DNA of 64,000 nucleotides from Shimwellia blattae DSM 4481 = NBRC 105725 (GTDB lineage: Bacteria > Pseudomonadota > Gammaproteobacteria > Enterobacterales > Enterobacteriaceae): assembly GCF_000262305.1 (NCBI RefSeq), contig NC_017910.1, forward strand, positions 3,162,001-3,226,000, given 5' to 3'. Of the stretch, positions 26,681 to 35,500 are shown one piece after another. Within the stretch, counting starts at the first letter, position 1. Each line of letters begins with the position of its first letter. Below the pieces are notes generated by a model. It did no database searches. It saw only the letters and a program-made list of their open reading frames with translations, and was not told where the DNA came from. Position numbers and translations under genes: made by a program.

Positions 26681-26732
26681 CGAAACACAGCCAGAGTGGG
26701 GCTTCAGGCCACGAATACGGAGGAACCAAACC

Positions 26733-28058
26733 ATGTCCGTAACAGATGAAAAAGCAGCAAACGGGGCGCTACAGCGCACCTATAAAAAGATCTACCGCCA
26801 TCTGATGCCGCTGCTGATTGTGGCGTACATCATCAGTTTTATTGATCGCACCAATATCGGCATGGCGAAAGCCACCATGTCTGTGGATATCGGCCTTTCC
26901 GCCACCGCCTTCGGCCTGGGGGCCGGGCTGTTTTTTCTGACTTACGCGGTGCTGGAGATCCCAAGCAACCTGTTTCTGACCCGGGTCGGGGCGCGGCGCT
27001 GGATAGCCCGCATCATGATAACCTGGGGAATCATCTCCTGCGCTATGGCGTTTGTGACCGGGCCCACCTCCTTTTACGTGATGCGGCTACTGCTTGGCGC
27101 GGCGGAGGCGGGGCTGTATCCGGGCATTATTTACTATCTGACGCTCTGGTTCGGGCGGGAAGAGCGCGCCAGAGCCACGGGGCTGTTTCTGCTGGGGGTG
27201 TGCCTGGCCAATATTATCGGTGCCCCACTGGGCGGGCTGTTATTAACCCTTGACGGTATGGCGGGCTGGCACGGCTGGCAGTGGATGTTCTTTATTGAGG
27301 GGTTACCGGCGGTGCTGCTGGCCTTTGTGGTGTGGCGCAAACTGCCGGATAAACCCGCCGACGCCCGCTGGCTGAACGGCGACGATCTGCGACTGCTCAA
27401 CGCCGCACTGGAAAAAGACACCCGGGAAGCAAGCCATACACCGGGCCGTTTTTCCCTGAAAGCCGCGCTCACGACCCGCCTGTTTTTATTACTGGTGCTG
27501 ATCTATTTTACGCACCAGTTCTCAGTCTACGGGCTGAGCTATTTTCTGCCGGGGATCATCGGTAGCTGGGGGCAGCTGACACCGCTGCTGATAGGCCTGC
27601 TGACCGCCATTCCGTGGATTGCCGCCGCCGCGGGCGGTATTCTGCTGCCGCGTTTTGCCCGCACTGAGCAGCGCTCACGCAGCATGCTGGTGGCCGGGTA
27701 TCTGATTATGGCAACGGGCATGGCGATCGGCGCTATCGCCGGGCACGGTGTTGCGCTGGCTGGCTTCTCACTGGCCGCATTTATGTTCTTCGCCATGCAA
27801 TCCATCATCTTTAACTGGCTCCCCTCAATCATGAGTGGCCATATGCTGGCGGGCAGCTTCGGCCTGCTTAACTGCCTGGGCCTGTGCGGCGGGTTTCTCG
27901 GGCCGTTTATCCTCGGCGCATTTGAGGACCGCACGGGGGTGGCCACATCCGGCTTATGGTTTGCCGTCGGGCTGCTTATTGTGGGGGCGCTGGTGTCGGT
28001 ATTTATCCAGACCACCCCGGCGGCGGTCGCGGGCCAAAATGCCCGGGCCAGGCAGTGA
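26733..28058 (+). CDS. MFS transporter, anion:cation symporter type
   Basis: 441 residues with about twelve membrane segments. The N-terminal helix carries SFIDRTNIGMAKATM, typical of the ACS family (hexuronate, galactonate, phthalate or tartrate carriers). The first-half loop reads FLTRVGARRWIARIM, and a central cytosolic loop (~215-265) contains PDKPADARWLNGDD, another ACS family mark. It should import an organic acid anion, presumably the compound degraded by the enzymes encoded upstream. ATG at 26733 has CGGAGGA upstream; longer in-frame readings overlap the thiolase and lack a ribosome site. The CdaR-like gene follows after 52 bp. Confidence 0.88.
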   Translation: MSVTDEKAANGALQRTYKKIYRHLMPLLIVAYIISFIDRTNIGMAKATMSVDIGLSATAFGLGAGLFFLTYAVLEIPSNLFLTRVGARRWIARIMITWGIISCAMAFVTGPTSFYVMRLLLGAAEAGLYPGIIYYLTLWFGREERARATGLFLLGVCLANIIGAPLGGLLLTLDGMAGWHGWQWMFFIEGLPAVLLAFVVWRKLPDKPADARWLNGDDLRLLNAALEKDTREASHTPGRFSLKAALTTRLFLLLVLIYFTHQFSVYGLSYFLPGIIGSWGQLTPLLIGLLTAIPWIAAAAGGILLPRFARTEQRSRSMLVAGYLIMATGMAIGAIAGHGVALAGFSLAAFMFFAMQSIIFNWLPSIMSGHMLAGSFGLLNCLGLCGGFLGPFILGAFEDRTGVATSGLWFAVGLLIVGALVSVFIQTTPAAVAGQNARARQ

Positions 28059-28110
28059 GCTACTATCTACCCTTACAGCAACCGGGAGAGGCACATAAGC
28101 GGATAACAGT

Positions 28111-29268
28111 ATGATTATTACGACGGCGCTGGCTAATGAAATTGTCGCCCGGGCAATGGCGATAATTCACCATAACGTGAACGTGATTGACCACCGCGGG
28201 CAGATTATTGCCTCCGGAGAACGTCATCGTATTGGCGGGCAGCACGAAATCGCCCGCGAGGTAATACGCACCGGTAAACGCATCTGTATTCATAACGCCG
28301 CGCAAGCCGCGCGTTTTCAGAATGTGCACCCCGGGATTAACCACCCGATTATTTATGACGATCGGGTGGTGATGGTGGTGGGGATCAGCGGCAATCCGGC
28401 GGCAATCAGCCGCTATGCGGAGCTGGCGGTGCTCACCGCGGAGCTGCTGGTCCGCCAGGCGGCGGAGATGCGCGAAACCAACTGGCAACAGCGCCTGCAC
28501 GACACCCTGTTTTGTCAGTATCTGGAACAGGGCACGGCGCCCGCAGGCCAGGAGGCCCTTCAGCGCCTGGGGGAGCTGGGCTTTGTGTTTGATACCCCGC
28601 TGATGCCGGTGGTGGTGACGGTGCAGGCCGGGCAATACCCGCTAAGCGACATACTGAGCACGCTACTGCGGGAGTTTTCGCAGTTATCCGGCGTAAGAGA
28701 CGTTATTTTGCTGGGCAGTAATGAGATCCTGCTCCTCAATACCCTCGCAGAGCCCCGGGAAACCCTGCTCCAGGCGGTTGAGTTTGTTCTCAGTAACCAG
28801 ATAAGCCATTACCATATCGGGGTAGGGGTGCAGGCCAGCAGTGCCCCGGATATTCGCGAGGCCATCCGTTTCGCTCGCTCGGTTATCGACGTGGGCAGCA
28901 AGGTGCAGCCACAGCGCCAGATATACTACTTTCGCGATATGGCGATGCTCTGCCTGTTCCGGGTGCTGGAAGACAGCTATATGGTGAATTTTTTTATTAA
29001 TAATATTCGCCAGTTACTGGAGCATGATTCCGGAGACGTTCTGCTGGATACGCTGAGCAGTTTTATTGCCAATAATGCCGAGCCGGGGAAAACATCACTG
29101 CAACTGGGTATTCACCGCAATACCCTCACCTACCGGTTGCAGCAAATAAAAAAACATATCCAGCTTGATCCGATGGTGTTTACCGACCTGACACAGCTGG
29201 CCGTGTCGGTACACTGCTATCGCCGGCAATATCCCCGACAAAGCGAATGGATCGATGCATTAAGCTAA
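28111..29268 (+). CDS. CdaR/SdaR-like transcriptional regulator
   Basis: 385 residues. The N-terminal sugar-diacid-recognition domain (~1-135, TALANEIVARAMAIIHHNVN and RTGKRICIHN) is followed by a GGDEF-like middle part. A C-terminal PucR-type HTH (~325-375) includes SLQLGIHRNTLTYRLQQIKK. E. coli CdaR uses the same domains to sense glucarate/galactarate/glycerate. Here it lies last in the catabolic operon, so it is probably the substrate-sensing activator of that operon. The start ATG has GGA about 10 bases upstream. No clear terminator is seen before the csp fragment that begins 21 bp after its stop. Confidence 0.88.
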   Translation: MIITTALANEIVARAMAIIHHNVNVIDHRGQIIASGERHRIGGQHEIAREVIRTGKRICIHNAAQAARFQNVHPGINHPIIYDDRVVMVVGISGNPAAISRYAELAVLTAELLVRQAAEMRETNWQQRLHDTLFCQYLEQGTAPAGQEALQRLGELGFVFDTPLMPVVVTVQAGQYPLSDILSTLLREFSQLSGVRDVILLGSNEILLLNTLAEPRETLLQAVEFVLSNQISHYHIGVGVQASSAPDIREAIRFARSVIDVGSKVQPQRQIYYFRDMAMLCLFRVLEDSYMVNFFINNIRQLLEHDSGDVLLDTLSSFIANNAEPGKTSLQLGIHRNTLTYRLQQIKKHIQLDPMVFTDLTQLAVSVHCYRRQYPRQSEWIDALS

Positions 29269-29289
29269 GAAAACCGGGCGGCGCACATA

Positions 29290-29352
29290 TTACGCCACAT
29301 AGATATTTGCAGCCACCGGGCCACGCAGGCCGTTCACTCGGCAAAATTCGAT
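29290..29352 (-). pseudogene. 3' fragment of a cspH-like cold-shock gene
   Basis: On the minus strand this piece encodes KIEFCRVNGLRGPVAANIYVA and a stop. This is the C-terminal third of the CspF/CspH-type protein encoded intact at 38560-38772. The upstream two thirds are missing. Positions 29297-29352 match 38567-38622 at 53 of 56 bases in the same orientation; identity stops abruptly on the inner side. The two copies bracket the whole peroxidase secretion block, which is the geometry left by insertion at the 3' end of a gene or by a partial duplication. Confidence 0.85.
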
Positions 29353-29419
29353 TTTGATATATCGGAGAAAATTAGTATTCTGCCAGCACCCTCTGTTGCC
29401 GCCGTGTTTACTGTTTAAA

Positions 29420-30754
29420 TCAATGCTCTTTAAATGCCATTTCCAGTCGGGCGATTAACGGCTTAAATAGATAACTTAAAAAGGTCCGCTCTCCGGTTTT
29501 TATCGTTACACTGGCAGGCATTCCCGCCTTAATTTTATAATCCCCCAGCAAGTTTACACCTTCTTCAGATACCTGTACTTGCGCCAGATAGTAAGGCTGC
29601 TGTGTTACCTCATCAATTAACCGGTCTGCCGATACGGTTCTTACCATAGCCGGAACCGAAGGTAATAAGGCATGGTTCAGGGCCGGGAATAACACATCAA
29701 CAGTAAGGCCCGGGGTAAGTTTATCAATGGCATGGACCGGTATTTTCGCATCAATTTGCAACTGTTGTCCGGCAGCGACAATATCCATTAAATCCTCGCC
29801 CGGCTGGATCACTCCCCCCACGGTATTGACTTTAACATCCAGCACAACACCGTTGATCGGAGAGCGAATTTCAGTGTTATCAAGTTCATGGCGTGTTGAG
29901 ATAAGCTCGTCTTCCAGAACGGCAATTTCCTTCTGGTTTTTGGTCAGCTCAGACTCAACTTCACGCAGGTACTGATGGCGCACCTGATAAGCCTTTATTT
30001 TAAATTCATTTTGCTGTGATTTTAGTTTTGAAATATTTAAGATATCTTCAGAAACGCTGCCTGAGATCTCAGCCGCTTCACGCTCCAGAACCAGCAGTTG
30101 GGTTTTTGGGTAGAAATTTTTTGCACTGAGTGTTCTGATGGCGCTCAGTTCTTTATTAATAAGGGAGAACTGGCGATCTCGGTAACTTTTTATTGTGTTC
30201 AGATTCTCTGTTTGCGCAGCAAGCCCCTCCAGTGTCTCCTGAATCATAGTGAGTTCATCCTGAATTGTTTGCCTGCGAATAGTAAATAATTTAGATTGCA
30301 GCAGCCGGACCTCCTGAAGGCGCTTATTCAGTGCGAAGTTTTTTGTCAGTAGTACATTAAATTGAATATTATCCAGGCCATCCCGTTCAGCTATCAGTCG
30401 GTCTTCGATTGTTTTTGCTGTTATATATTGGGCACTTAATGCGCTATAACGCATTTCCACCTGCATTTTATCCAGCCGAATTAACACCTGATCTTTTTTA
30501 ACGGTATCACCCTCCTTAATAAGGATATCTGTAACGCGCCCGCCACTCAGATGCTGAATAGTTTTACGATTCCCCGAAACCGTAACTGTTCCGTCGGCGA
30601 CAACGCCAGCATCCAGCGGAGCCTGAACCGCCCACAGTAAAAAACCGCCTACCCCCAGAATAATAATAAACAACCCACGGCGCAAAGGGGGCATTAACTG
30701 AATATCCACACCACCGGGCATATTTTCTGCACTATTTTTGATATGCTTTTTCAT
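29420..30754 (-). CDS. HlyD-family type I secretion membrane-fusion protein (peroxidase locus)
   Basis: 444 residues. A cytosolic N-terminus precedes one membrane anchor (~27-45, LFIIILGVGGFLLWAV). The first lipoyl half (GNRKTIQHLSGGRVTDILIKEG) leads to a coiled-coil stretch (~95-275). The second lipoyl half has NTVGGVIQPGEDLMDIV and the end matches the family (IKTGERTFLSYLFKPLIARL). It links an ABC exporter to an outer-membrane channel. ATG at 30754 is chosen because CGGGAGG lies 10 bases upstream and it starts just after the ABC stop; an ATG at 30808 would overlap that gene by 50 bp. It is the last gene of the peroxidase-ABC-HlyD operon. No TolC partner gene is adjacent. Confidence 0.9.
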   Translation of the reverse strand: MKKHIKNSAENMPGGVDIQLMPPLRRGLFIIILGVGGFLLWAVQAPLDAGVVADGTVTVSGNRKTIQHLSGGRVTDILIKEGDTVKKDQVLIRLDKMQVEMRYSALSAQYITAKTIEDRLIAERDGLDNIQFNVLLTKNFALNKRLQEVRLLQSKLFTIRRQTIQDELTMIQETLEGLAAQTENLNTIKSYRDRQFSLINKELSAIRTLSAKNFYPKTQLLVLEREAAEISGSVSEDILNISKLKSQQNEFKIKAYQVRHQYLREVESELTKNQKEIAVLEDELISTRHELDNTEIRSPINGVVLDVKVNTVGGVIQPGEDLMDIVAAGQQLQIDAKIPVHAIDKLTPGLTVDVLFPALNHALLPSVPAMVRTVSADRLIDEVTQQPYYLAQVQVSEEGVNLLGDYKIKAGMPASVTIKTGERTFLSYLFKPLIARLEMAFKEH

Positions 30755-30758
30755 CTGA

Positions 30759-32534
30759 TTATGCCTCCCGCTGTTGCTCATCATTCGTTGCCCGGGAATG
30801 ATGCTCACCTGATGGGATATCCACCGGGGGAGATGTCGATACGGGTTTTAATATGTTCGCCTGACGAAGATGAGAAAAAACATTATCCCGCGTGCCGAAG
30901 TCCTGAATAGCCCCGTCATTTAGTAATAATACTTTATTGACTGCCCCAAGAAGTGTCGGGCGATGTGAGATAATAATTGTGGTCTGGCCCTGAGTACGCA
31001 ACGTGTTAATTGCTTTAACTAGCGCGAATTCACCTGCATCATCCAGATTCGCATTAGGTTCATCAAGTACAATAAGCGCCGGATTATTATAAACAGCCCG
31101 GGCCAGCCCGATCCGCTGACGCTGACCACCGGAAAGCTGATATTTCCCGGCCCCCAGAGGGGTATCATACCCTTGCGGCAGGCGTAAAATCATCTCGTGC
31201 ACGCCAGCCAGAAGTGCTGCAGCTACGATGTTATCGCTGTTACCTTCTGCAAAACGGGATATATTTTGTGCGATAGTGCCGTCAAAAAGCTCCACATCCT
31301 GAGGAAGATAGCCAATAGCGGGCCCCAGCAACGCTTTATTCCACTGACTGATATCTGCTCCGTCTAAACGAACCGTGCCGGACAGCGGTTTCCAGACGCC
31401 AACTAATAACTTCGCAAGAGAGGATTTTCCTGATGCAGAAGGACCGATAATTCCCAGCGTTTCCCCCTGTTCAAGATGAAATGAGATATTACGCAATACC
31501 GGTGTATGTAGCCCAGGCGCAGCGGCAAAAACACTTTCAACATGAATACTGCCTTTCGGACGTGGCAGAACAAGGCCCTCTTTTTCTGCCGGGAATTCTT
31601 TCATCAGGGTCGATAGCTGGGACCACGCACTGCGAAACTGTACAAATTGCTTCCAGCTACCAATAATTTGCTCCACCGGGTTCAGCACCCGGCCAAGAAT
31701 AATCGAAGCGGCAATCATCAGCCCGGGAGTGATCTGCCCGGCTATCACTAAAAAAGCCCCAGCGCCCAGCGCAACAGACTGTAGCAACACGCGCACAAAC
31801 CGGCTCACGCTGCTTAACCCGGCAGTTTTATCAGCAACCTGGGTCTGTAATACTAATACTTTGTTATGTTGCTCCAGCCAGAGCAGTTTAAGTGTTGGTA
31901 GCATTCCCATGGCTTCGATCGTATCGGAATTCTGAAGCTGTTTATTAAGTTTACTGGCATTATTAATACTCAAGGCATGTGCCAGCTGAATAGGATTTTT
32001 TGTTGTCAGCTCAGTAATCAGTGTCAGACTGAATAATATGACTATTCCCGCCAGAGAAAGATATCCCAGTAGTGGATGAATAATAAACGCGATAAGTAAA
32101 TAGAAAGGTGTCCAGGGGATATCCATTAATGCAAAAAGACTATTGCCGGAAAGAAACTGACGAATCTGGGCAAGTTCTGACATTACCTGCGCAGGGTTAT
32201 TATCTCCGGTCGCTATTTTCCGCTTAAATGCCGCATTAAACACCAGCTGATTTAACTTTACATCCAGACGATTCCCGAGCCTTATCATCACGCTGGCGCG
32301 TGATGACTCAATAAACGCAATAATAATATAAAGACCGACGATCAGTAATGTAAGCATCAACAATGTCGTTGTATTCTTACTAACCAGCACACGATCATAA
32401 ACCTGTAGCATATATATTGCCGGCGCCAGCATAAGCATATTAATCACACAACTAAAAAAGAGCAGCATCATAAAGATGGATTTCACCCCTTTTAATGCAT
32501 CATTAAGTTCTTTTGGCATATGCTGGCGCGACAT
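30759..32534 (-). CDS. Type I secretion ABC permease/ATPase, PrtD type (peroxidase locus)
   Basis: 591 residues without the N-terminal C39-like domain, as in PrtD/HasD exporters. Membrane segments lie in ~20-300. The ATPase domain has Walker A GPSASGKSS (~362-370), signature LSGGQRQ (~465) and Walker B LIVLDEPNANLD (~490). It should export the RTX peroxidase encoded 10 bp upstream. Base composition is clearly AT-richer than the flanking catabolic operon (23 of 60 G/C in the line at 31981 against 41 of 60 at 27601), consistent with acquisition from elsewhere. It starts 10 bp after the peroxidase stop and ends 4 bp before the HlyD gene. Confidence 0.92.
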   Translation of the reverse strand: MSRQHMPKELNDALKGVKSIFMMLLFFSCVINMLMLAPAIYMLQVYDRVLVSKNTTTLLMLTLLIVGLYIIIAFIESSRASVMIRLGNRLDVKLNQLVFNAAFKRKIATGDNNPAQVMSELAQIRQFLSGNSLFALMDIPWTPFYLLIAFIIHPLLGYLSLAGIVILFSLTLITELTTKNPIQLAHALSINNASKLNKQLQNSDTIEAMGMLPTLKLLWLEQHNKVLVLQTQVADKTAGLSSVSRFVRVLLQSVALGAGAFLVIAGQITPGLMIAASIILGRVLNPVEQIIGSWKQFVQFRSAWSQLSTLMKEFPAEKEGLVLPRPKGSIHVESVFAAAPGLHTPVLRNISFHLEQGETLGIIGPSASGKSSLAKLLVGVWKPLSGTVRLDGADISQWNKALLGPAIGYLPQDVELFDGTIAQNISRFAEGNSDNIVAAALLAGVHEMILRLPQGYDTPLGAGKYQLSGGQRQRIGLARAVYNNPALIVLDEPNANLDDAGEFALVKAINTLRTQGQTTIIISHRPTLLGAVNKVLLLNDGAIQDFGTRDNVFSHLRQANILKPVSTSPPVDIPSGEHHSRATNDEQQREA

Positions 32535-32544
32535 AATTGACTCC

Positions 32545-35500
32545 TTATGATATCAGGAAATTATTATCATTAGTGCTAAAAGGCGCTACCGGTGTTTCAA
32601 GATAAAAATCATCAATGGTTACACTTGCCGCGTTCGTGCCCTCCAGAATAATTGTCCCGCCATCAACGCTCACAACGGTGTTGCCGTTACTACCAGTAAT
32701 GGCCACCCGGCTGGCAAAATTACCGGCGTTAACGCCCAGCATCACCAGATCCAGATAGTCCTGACCACCATTAATATTGCTGTCAAACCCGAGAACCCGG
32801 TCCTGCCCGAAGTTTGTGCTGAAGGCGAAAATATCGCTACCTCCCCCCCCATCCAGGATGTCATTACCTTCCTGCCCGTTAAGAATATCGTTGCCGTTAC
32901 CACCGGATAAGGTGTCCGCACCAGCGCCACCTGTCATGACATCATTACCGGTCCCACCCTGCAGGTTATCCGCCCCGTCTGCACCATCCAGGAAGTCGTT
33001 GCCGCCGCCCCCCAGAAGCTGATCATTTCCGCCCATGCCAAACAGATAGTCGTTCCCGGCTCCGCCGGTAATGACATTCGCAAGTGCATTTCCGGTCCCG
33101 ATAAAATCCCCTTGTCCGGTATAAAGAAGATTCTCAGTATTATCGGTTAAGTCATAGCTGGCGAGACTGGTCCGGACGACATCCACGCCCTCCCCGGCAC
33201 GCTCCGTGACACCGTCGCCAGTATTGTCCACAACATAGGTGTCATTTCCGCTACCACCAGCCATACTGTCGGCCCCGGCCCCGCCATCAAGAAGATCATT
33301 ACCCGCATCCCCCTGCAACGTGTCGATACCGGCGCCGCCAGACAGGTTGTCGTTGCCCGCGCCACCGATAAGTATATCGTCGCCCGCCAGGCCTGAGAGA
33401 GTGTCATTCCCCCCTTCACCGCGCAGGATATCACTCCATGCAGTTGCGAAAAGTGTGTTCGCACCGTTGTTGCCGATGATCAGATCGCCTACTGGCTGTG
33501 TCGGTGAGGAGGTCAGCACTACCGGGGCGTTTCCTTCATCGTCAACAACCGTCACAACCACTTGTAAGGCCCGGCCAACAACGGCCTGCCCCGGTGTGTA
33601 AGTAGCGGATGTGGCACCGTTGATGTTCACAAAACCCGTAGGGGTGCTCACCCGCCACTGGTAGCTGAAATTACCGCCACTTAGCCCGTCTGCATCAGCA
33701 ATGCCGGAGACGATAGCTGTCAGTGTCAGGCTTTCCGTTGGCGTGAGGTCGTTAATCACCGGGGCACCGGTGGTTGCCTGATCTCGTGGCAACACGGCCT
33801 GGGTCTGGGTCGATATGATGCTCTCGGCATCTCCCATCCGGTCAGTGAAGCTGGCGACAACCCGCAAAGGTGCCCCCTGGATAGTGGCCGGTACGCTGAA
33901 TGTCGTGCCGGTGGCCTGACTGACCCAGCCATCACCTGTCAGCGCCTGCCATGTAAATGTAATCAGGGTATTCGCAGCAATGCCGTTACCGTCCAGCAGA
34001 TTAGAGAGGTTAACTTGCAGTACATCGCCTACTGAAGGTGACATATTACTGATTGCAAGATTCCCGCTGGCCTGCTGTGCCGTCACCCAAAGTTGCTCGC
34101 CGTCGCCAAACTCCAGTTTTTCAATGTTAAGCAGGCGATCGACACCATCATTAAACGCCAGCGCCGCATTGGGTGTAGCGTGATCAACCTTAAGGCTGCC
34201 GTCAGACATACGGGTAAACAGATAGTTACTGCTGAGATCACGATACACGGCAACGTCAGTCTCCTGGCCGCTGCTATCGTGCAGAATTTCACGGATTATT
34301 GAAAGCTGATTGGGTTTTAAGGTACCTGCCAGCATATAAGATTTAAGCGCATCCATGCCATCAACACTGGTAATACCTGGCAGCCCGCTAACCGCGATAC
34401 GCACATTCAGCCACGCATCACCATCAATAATGTCATTACCCGCTTTGCCGGTAATGCGATCACTGCCACCGCCGCCAAGTAAAATATCACTGCCATCATC
34501 AGGATTCAGTAGTACCGCATCAGGATTGTTCTGGTGCGTTCCCCCAAGAATTTCCTGTAGCCCGTTTATCCTGTCTGCCCCAGCCTGGGTAAGATTATTA
34601 GACAGCGGAACCCCCTGGACCGGTGCAGTGCCAATGGGCCGTTCAGTCCCCGTCAGGACATCGTCATATTTCCATCCCGACAACCCCTCAACCAGGTCGA
34701 AGCGATCACGCAGAATAAACTCCTGTTGATTGACAAAAATCGGTATGCCCAGATCGGAGTTGGCGGCGTTGGGATCTCCTTTATGAATAGCCCAGTCAAA
34801 CCCAGCCATCCCGTTGTTACGCTGGATCCCGGCCCCCTGAATCATAATGTCATCCCCGGCTTCACCATCGTAATCCGTATCGTTACCCTGGCCGTTCATG
34901 ACATCGTGTCCGACGATGGTGCTGTTGAAAAACAGTTCGGAGTTGTCACCGGCAAGGGTATCCAGCCCGTCCCCCCCTTCCAGCCAGTCATCACCTTCGT
35001 TACCCATCAGAAAATCACTGCCGGAGCCTCCCTGGGCGAAATCGTTATCCAGCCCGGAAAAGACCTCCTGTGCATCTTCGCCAATAACGACAAAATCGCT
35101 GCCGCTACCGCCAAAGATCAGATCATTGCCGTGGCCGGAGAAAATAACATCGTGCCCCCCGTCCCCGTGCAGGAAGTCAGCCCCCCCCACCGGAGTGCCG
35201 GTATCTGTAATGATATCGTTACCTTCCCCGCCGTGGACAATGTCCGCTTCGTCGCCACCATCAAGCCGATCGTCACCACCATCCCCCCACAGGCTGTCTA
35301 TACCTTTACTACCAATCAGCGTATCGTTCCCGGCGCTCCCGCCAAGCACCACATGTCCGTCTCCGCTATATTTGAGATATGCGCCGTCCGGTGCGCCGTC
35401 GCCATTAATGTCCTGTGTTGCGGCGCGCCGTACCACCAGCGGTGTCAGCAGGTCTTTAAGTGGGTTACCCCATGTCGGGTCTGGCTCTGTTTGCAGGGCC

